DNA of 64,000 nt, from contig CACSIL010000052.1 of assembly GCA_902705825.1 (NCBI GenBank), forward strand, positions 1 to 64,000. Reading direction: 5' to 3'. This document shows positions 61,874 to 64,000 of this stretch, piece after piece (within the stretch, counting starts at the first letter, position 1; each line of letters begins with the position of its first letter). Under the pieces are notes generated by a model. That model saw only the letters and a list, made by a program, of their open reading frames with translations, did not search any database and was not told the origin of the DNA. The DNA comes from Halioglobus japonicus. Its GTDB lineage: Bacteria; Pseudomonadota; Gammaproteobacteria; Pseudomonadales; Halieaceae. A program made the position numbers and the translations under genes.

Positions 61874-62779
61874 TCAGGTCAGCACCACATGCCGCAGCAA
61901 CTGCCCATAGCCATGAAATTCCGGCACCTCATCCAGCGCCCGATGTTTGCGCAAGTGCTCACGAAGTGCCTTGAGTTTGTAGCAAGGCACACTGGCCATG
62001 AAGTGGTGTTCCATATGGAAGTTCACACCGCAGGGCGCGAAGATTATGCGCTGCCACCAGGGCGCATCCACTGTGCGCGTGTTCAAGCGTGAATCCGGGT
62101 CAAACAAATCTGGCACCGCAGCATGCTCCGCAATCTGGCGCACGCGTATGATGAACATAAAAACCGTCATATAGGCCACCACCCAAAGCAGGTAGGTCCA
62201 GGCGATACCGCAGGCAGCCAGAATCAGGAACAGCACCAGTTGCACCAGTAATTGCTGCACAAACGGCAGCGCCGACGCGCGCTTTTCGTTGGAAATAACA
62301 CCTGATGCCCCGCGAAAAATGTAAGACATCAGCTTAAAGCCTGTCTGGCCCGTCAGGTCGCGAATGGCCTTGCGACGAAAGCTCGCACGCGATATCGGGT
62401 AGGCCTGGTAGTTGGGCAGATCGGGATCTTCATGGCTGCCCGCCTTGCGGTGGTGCTCAAGATGTCCGCGCGCATAGGATGGCTGATCATTCATGACCGG
62501 CAGTGCGCAAAGCCACTGGCCAATCACATCATTTAGCCGCGCTGAGCGAAACAATGTGCGATGCCCGCAGTCGTGCATCAGTATCGACAAGGCCAATTGC
62601 CGCCCCGCAAGCAGGATCACCGCAGCCACAATTGTCAGCGGATTGGGCCAGGATGCAACTGTGGCAAAAATAGCCGCAATAAAGAACCAGTTACCCAATA
62701 CCATTGCGCCGGCCTGCCAGTCACTCTTGGCGGTGAAGTACGCAATCTCATCACGCGTCAAATAATCACTTACCTTCAT
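61874..62779 (-). CDS. Fatty acid desaturase
   Basis: A 301-residue membrane-bound di-iron desaturase. The three His boxes are HDCGHRT, HLEHHRKAG and NFHMEHH, in the order and spacing of the family, with four hydrophobic segments. It introduces a double bond or hydroxylates lipid chains or related hydrophobic compounds. The ATG at 62779 is preferred because GGAG lies about 8 bases upstream; an ATG at 62809 is an alternative. Confidence 0.88.
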   Translation of the reverse strand: MKVSDYLTRDEIAYFTAKSDWQAGAMVLGNWFFIAAIFATVASWPNPLTIVAAVILLAGRQLALSILMHDCGHRTLFRSARLNDVIGQWLCALPVMNDQPSYARGHLEHHRKAGSHEDPDLPNYQAYPISRASFRRKAIRDLTGQTGFKLMSYIFRGASGVISNEKRASALPFVQQLLVQLVLFLILAACGIAWTYLLWVVAYMTVFMFIIRVRQIAEHAAVPDLFDPDSRLNTRTVDAPWWQRIIFAPCGVNFHMEHHFMASVPCYKLKALREHLRKHRALDEVPEFHGYGQLLRHVVLT

Positions 62780-62913
62780 CAACCACTCCGGACCCTGCAA
62801 TACACGCATCACTTATCAGCCAGCAGTATATACAGGCCGTAACGCACGGTTAAGCGTGCAGCCGAGGTAATAGCATAGCTATTGCTAACTTAATCAACGA
62901 CGATGCGTTGCCA

Positions 62914-63843
62914 TTAGGGAAAATTGCTGTCCAATGCTCCCTCGCCGCTGCAATCGCGCTGAAGGTCGCTCGATCCGATAATCGACCAGGCTTCCTCTGC
63001 CGAATCAACAATGCAAAAGAGCGACAAATCGTTCTCGGCGACCACGCCTTCTTCCACCAGACGGTCAAAGTCGATAACACGCTCCCAGAATTCCCGCCCC
63101 AGCAGCAATACGGGGAGCGCAGGCATTTTGTGCGTCTGGATAAGTGTCAGCGTTTCGAACAATTCATCGAGCGTGCCAAAACCGCCCGGACACGCAACAA
63201 GGGCTTTTGCACGCTTGAGAAAGTGCATCTTGCGAATCGCGAAATAGTGAAACTGAAAACACAGCTCTGGAGTGACAAAGGCATTGGGGGTCTGCTCAAA
63301 CGGCAAGACAATATTCAGCCCTATACTTTTTCCACCGGCCTCCATGGCACCGCGGTTGGCGGCTTCCATAATCCCTGGCCCGCCGCCGGTAACGACTGTC
63401 AGTTCAGACTGACTCCCACTTAGTGCATCTGCCGTAATCAGCCGCGATAACTCTCTCGCTTCGTCATAGAAACGACTGTTATAGACCACTCGCTCCGCCA
63501 CTTTAACCTTGCGAGCCAGGGCCGCATCATCTGGCCTGTCGGCCAGACCTGCTCTGGCATGCTGTAAGCGCTTTGTCGCAGTTTCGAAATCGGGAATCCG
63601 TGAACTGCCGAAAATAACCACCGTCGAATGAATTCCATACTCATCCTGCAACACATCGGGCTTGAGCAACTCCAACTGCAGCCTTACGGAAAGGAGTTCA
63701 TCCCGTTCCATAAAAGCCTCATCGGTATAGGCCAGCTTATAAGTCGAGGAGTTGCATTGATCGCTGTGAACAGGACCCTGTGCCGCGTGCGTATCCTCAC
63801 AGCCGCCGGACTGTGCCGCTGTGGGTTTTGTTGGCCCTACCAT
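62914..63843 (-). CDS. LOG-family protein (Rossmann-fold nucleotide monophosphate hydrolase)
   Basis: A 309-residue LOG/TIGR00730-type protein. The key motifs are GGGPGIMEAANRGA and PGGFGTLDELFE, which bind the nucleotide and catalyse release of ribose 5-phosphate from a cytokinin-like or other nucleoside monophosphate. The first 45 residues are Ser/Thr-rich and poorly conserved; an internal Met near residue 45 could be the true start. The bacterial role is usually nucleotide metabolism, not hormone synthesis. Confidence 0.88.
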   Translation of the reverse strand: MVGPTKPTAAQSGGCEDTHAAQGPVHSDQCNSSTYKLAYTDEAFMERDELLSVRLQLELLKPDVLQDEYGIHSTVVIFGSSRIPDFETATKRLQHARAGLADRPDDAALARKVKVAERVVYNSRFYDEARELSRLITADALSGSQSELTVVTGGGPGIMEAANRGAMEAGGKSIGLNIVLPFEQTPNAFVTPELCFQFHYFAIRKMHFLKRAKALVACPGGFGTLDELFETLTLIQTHKMPALPVLLLGREFWERVIDFDRLVEEGVVAENDLSLFCIVDSAEEAWSIIGSSDLQRDCSGEGALDSNFP

Positions 63844-63877
63844 GAGATTCTCATCCTGTCGTTTCCTGGAACCTTAT

Positions 63878-64000
63878 TCAGAACGTGATAGCCTCGCCCT
63901 TTTTCGCTATTTCAGCCGCCCAACCTTTCTCGGAGAGAAAATCACGGAAGGCCGATTTTGCGTTCTGCTCTCCGTGCACGAGATAAAGCCTGGGGCGAGC
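63878..64000 (-). CDS. 3' end of a beta-CASP/MBL-fold hydrolase (partial)
   Basis: The last 40 codons of a minus-strand gene that continues past the window edge. The sequence ARPRLYLVHGEQNAKSAFRD followed by LSEKGW matches the C-terminal RMMBL segment of metallo-beta-lactamase RNA-processing exonucleases (RLVHGE..A...L). It ends 34 bases from the LOG gene start on the same strand, so the two may be cotranscribed. Partial coverage limits the call. Confidence 0.6.
   Translation of the reverse strand, partial: ARPRLYLVHGEQNAKSAFRDFLSEKGWAAEIAKKGEAITF

Overview
The window looks like a chromosomal segment of a marine, aerobic gammaproteobacterium, most plausibly a Cellvibrionales/Halieaceae-like (OM60/NOR5-type) organism. 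This placement is an inference from gene content: a six-gene DUF3450/TtpC-type TonB energiser operon, a large TonB-dependent receptor, a DUF1302 porin beside an RND/YCF48 pair, ectoine catabolism genes, several acyl-CoA dehydrogenases, and an AT-rich integron-cassette-like left end. No rRNA, tRNA, CRISPR array, phage module or intact insertion sequence was recognised.

Layout. (1) 1 to about 6.7 kb is accessory DNA: attC-like sites and small, mostly same-strand genes (GFA-fold protein, lipoproteins, PIN/NYN-type protein, thioredoxin, two PEP-CTERM proteins) plus broken genes; no integron integrase is present. (2) 6.7-10.2 kb holds a radical SAM protein, a hotdog thioesterase-like protein, an ScsD-like thioredoxin and a truncated NYN gene. 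(3) 10.2-14.0 kb is a ferric iron ABC importer (fbpABC type) behind a Fur-box-like sequence, followed by a secreted GMC oxidoreductase. (4) 15.9-21.1 kb is an ectoine-degradation operon: doeB2-like, doeD-like, doeA and doeC-like genes, preceded by a coupled 18-codon leader ORF. A crotonase follows. (5) 22-33.9 kb mixes a phosphodiesterase-LamG lipoprotein, sulfotransferase, acyl-CoA dehydrogenase, nitroreductase, a pair of hotdog hydratase-like genes, an HxlR regulator divergent from an AhpD-like gene with clear operators, a secreted 2-hydroxyacid dehydrogenase, a MarR-ybaN pair and a DUF805/PfpI/CPxCG operon. (6) 33.9-45.7 kb looks like a catabolic island: carotenoid/stilbene oxygenase, TonB receptor, SDR, alcohol dehydrogenase, GST, ThuA-like protein, acyl-CoA dehydrogenase and Rieske oxygenase. 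Two divergent promoters here share a nearly identical operator-like sequence, and a 570-bp repeat array sits between convergent genes. (7) 45.8-50.1 kb: Atm1-type ABC exporter, glycosyltransferase, acyltransferase, SRPBCC protein. (8) 50.2-61.4 kb, all minus strand: DUF1302 porin, then TPR/TonB/ExbD/ExbB/TtpC/DUF3450, then RND exporter and YCF48 protein. (9) 61.9-64 kb: desaturase, LOG-family protein, and the 3' end of a beta-CASP-type hydrolase.

How the genes work together. The TonB operon would energise receptors such as the one at 35.5 kb. That receptor, with the oxygenases, dehydrogenases and GST, suggests uptake and oxidative breakdown of a hydrophobic, possibly aromatic or terpenoid compound; the substrate is not identifiable from sequence. 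The doe operon converts ectoine or hydroxyectoine to aspartate. The most unusual features are the repeat array at 40.06-40.63 kb, the shared operator at 35.4 and 42.5 kb, the paired HxlR operators built into a promoter at 29.2 kb, and the leader ORF at 15.93 kb.
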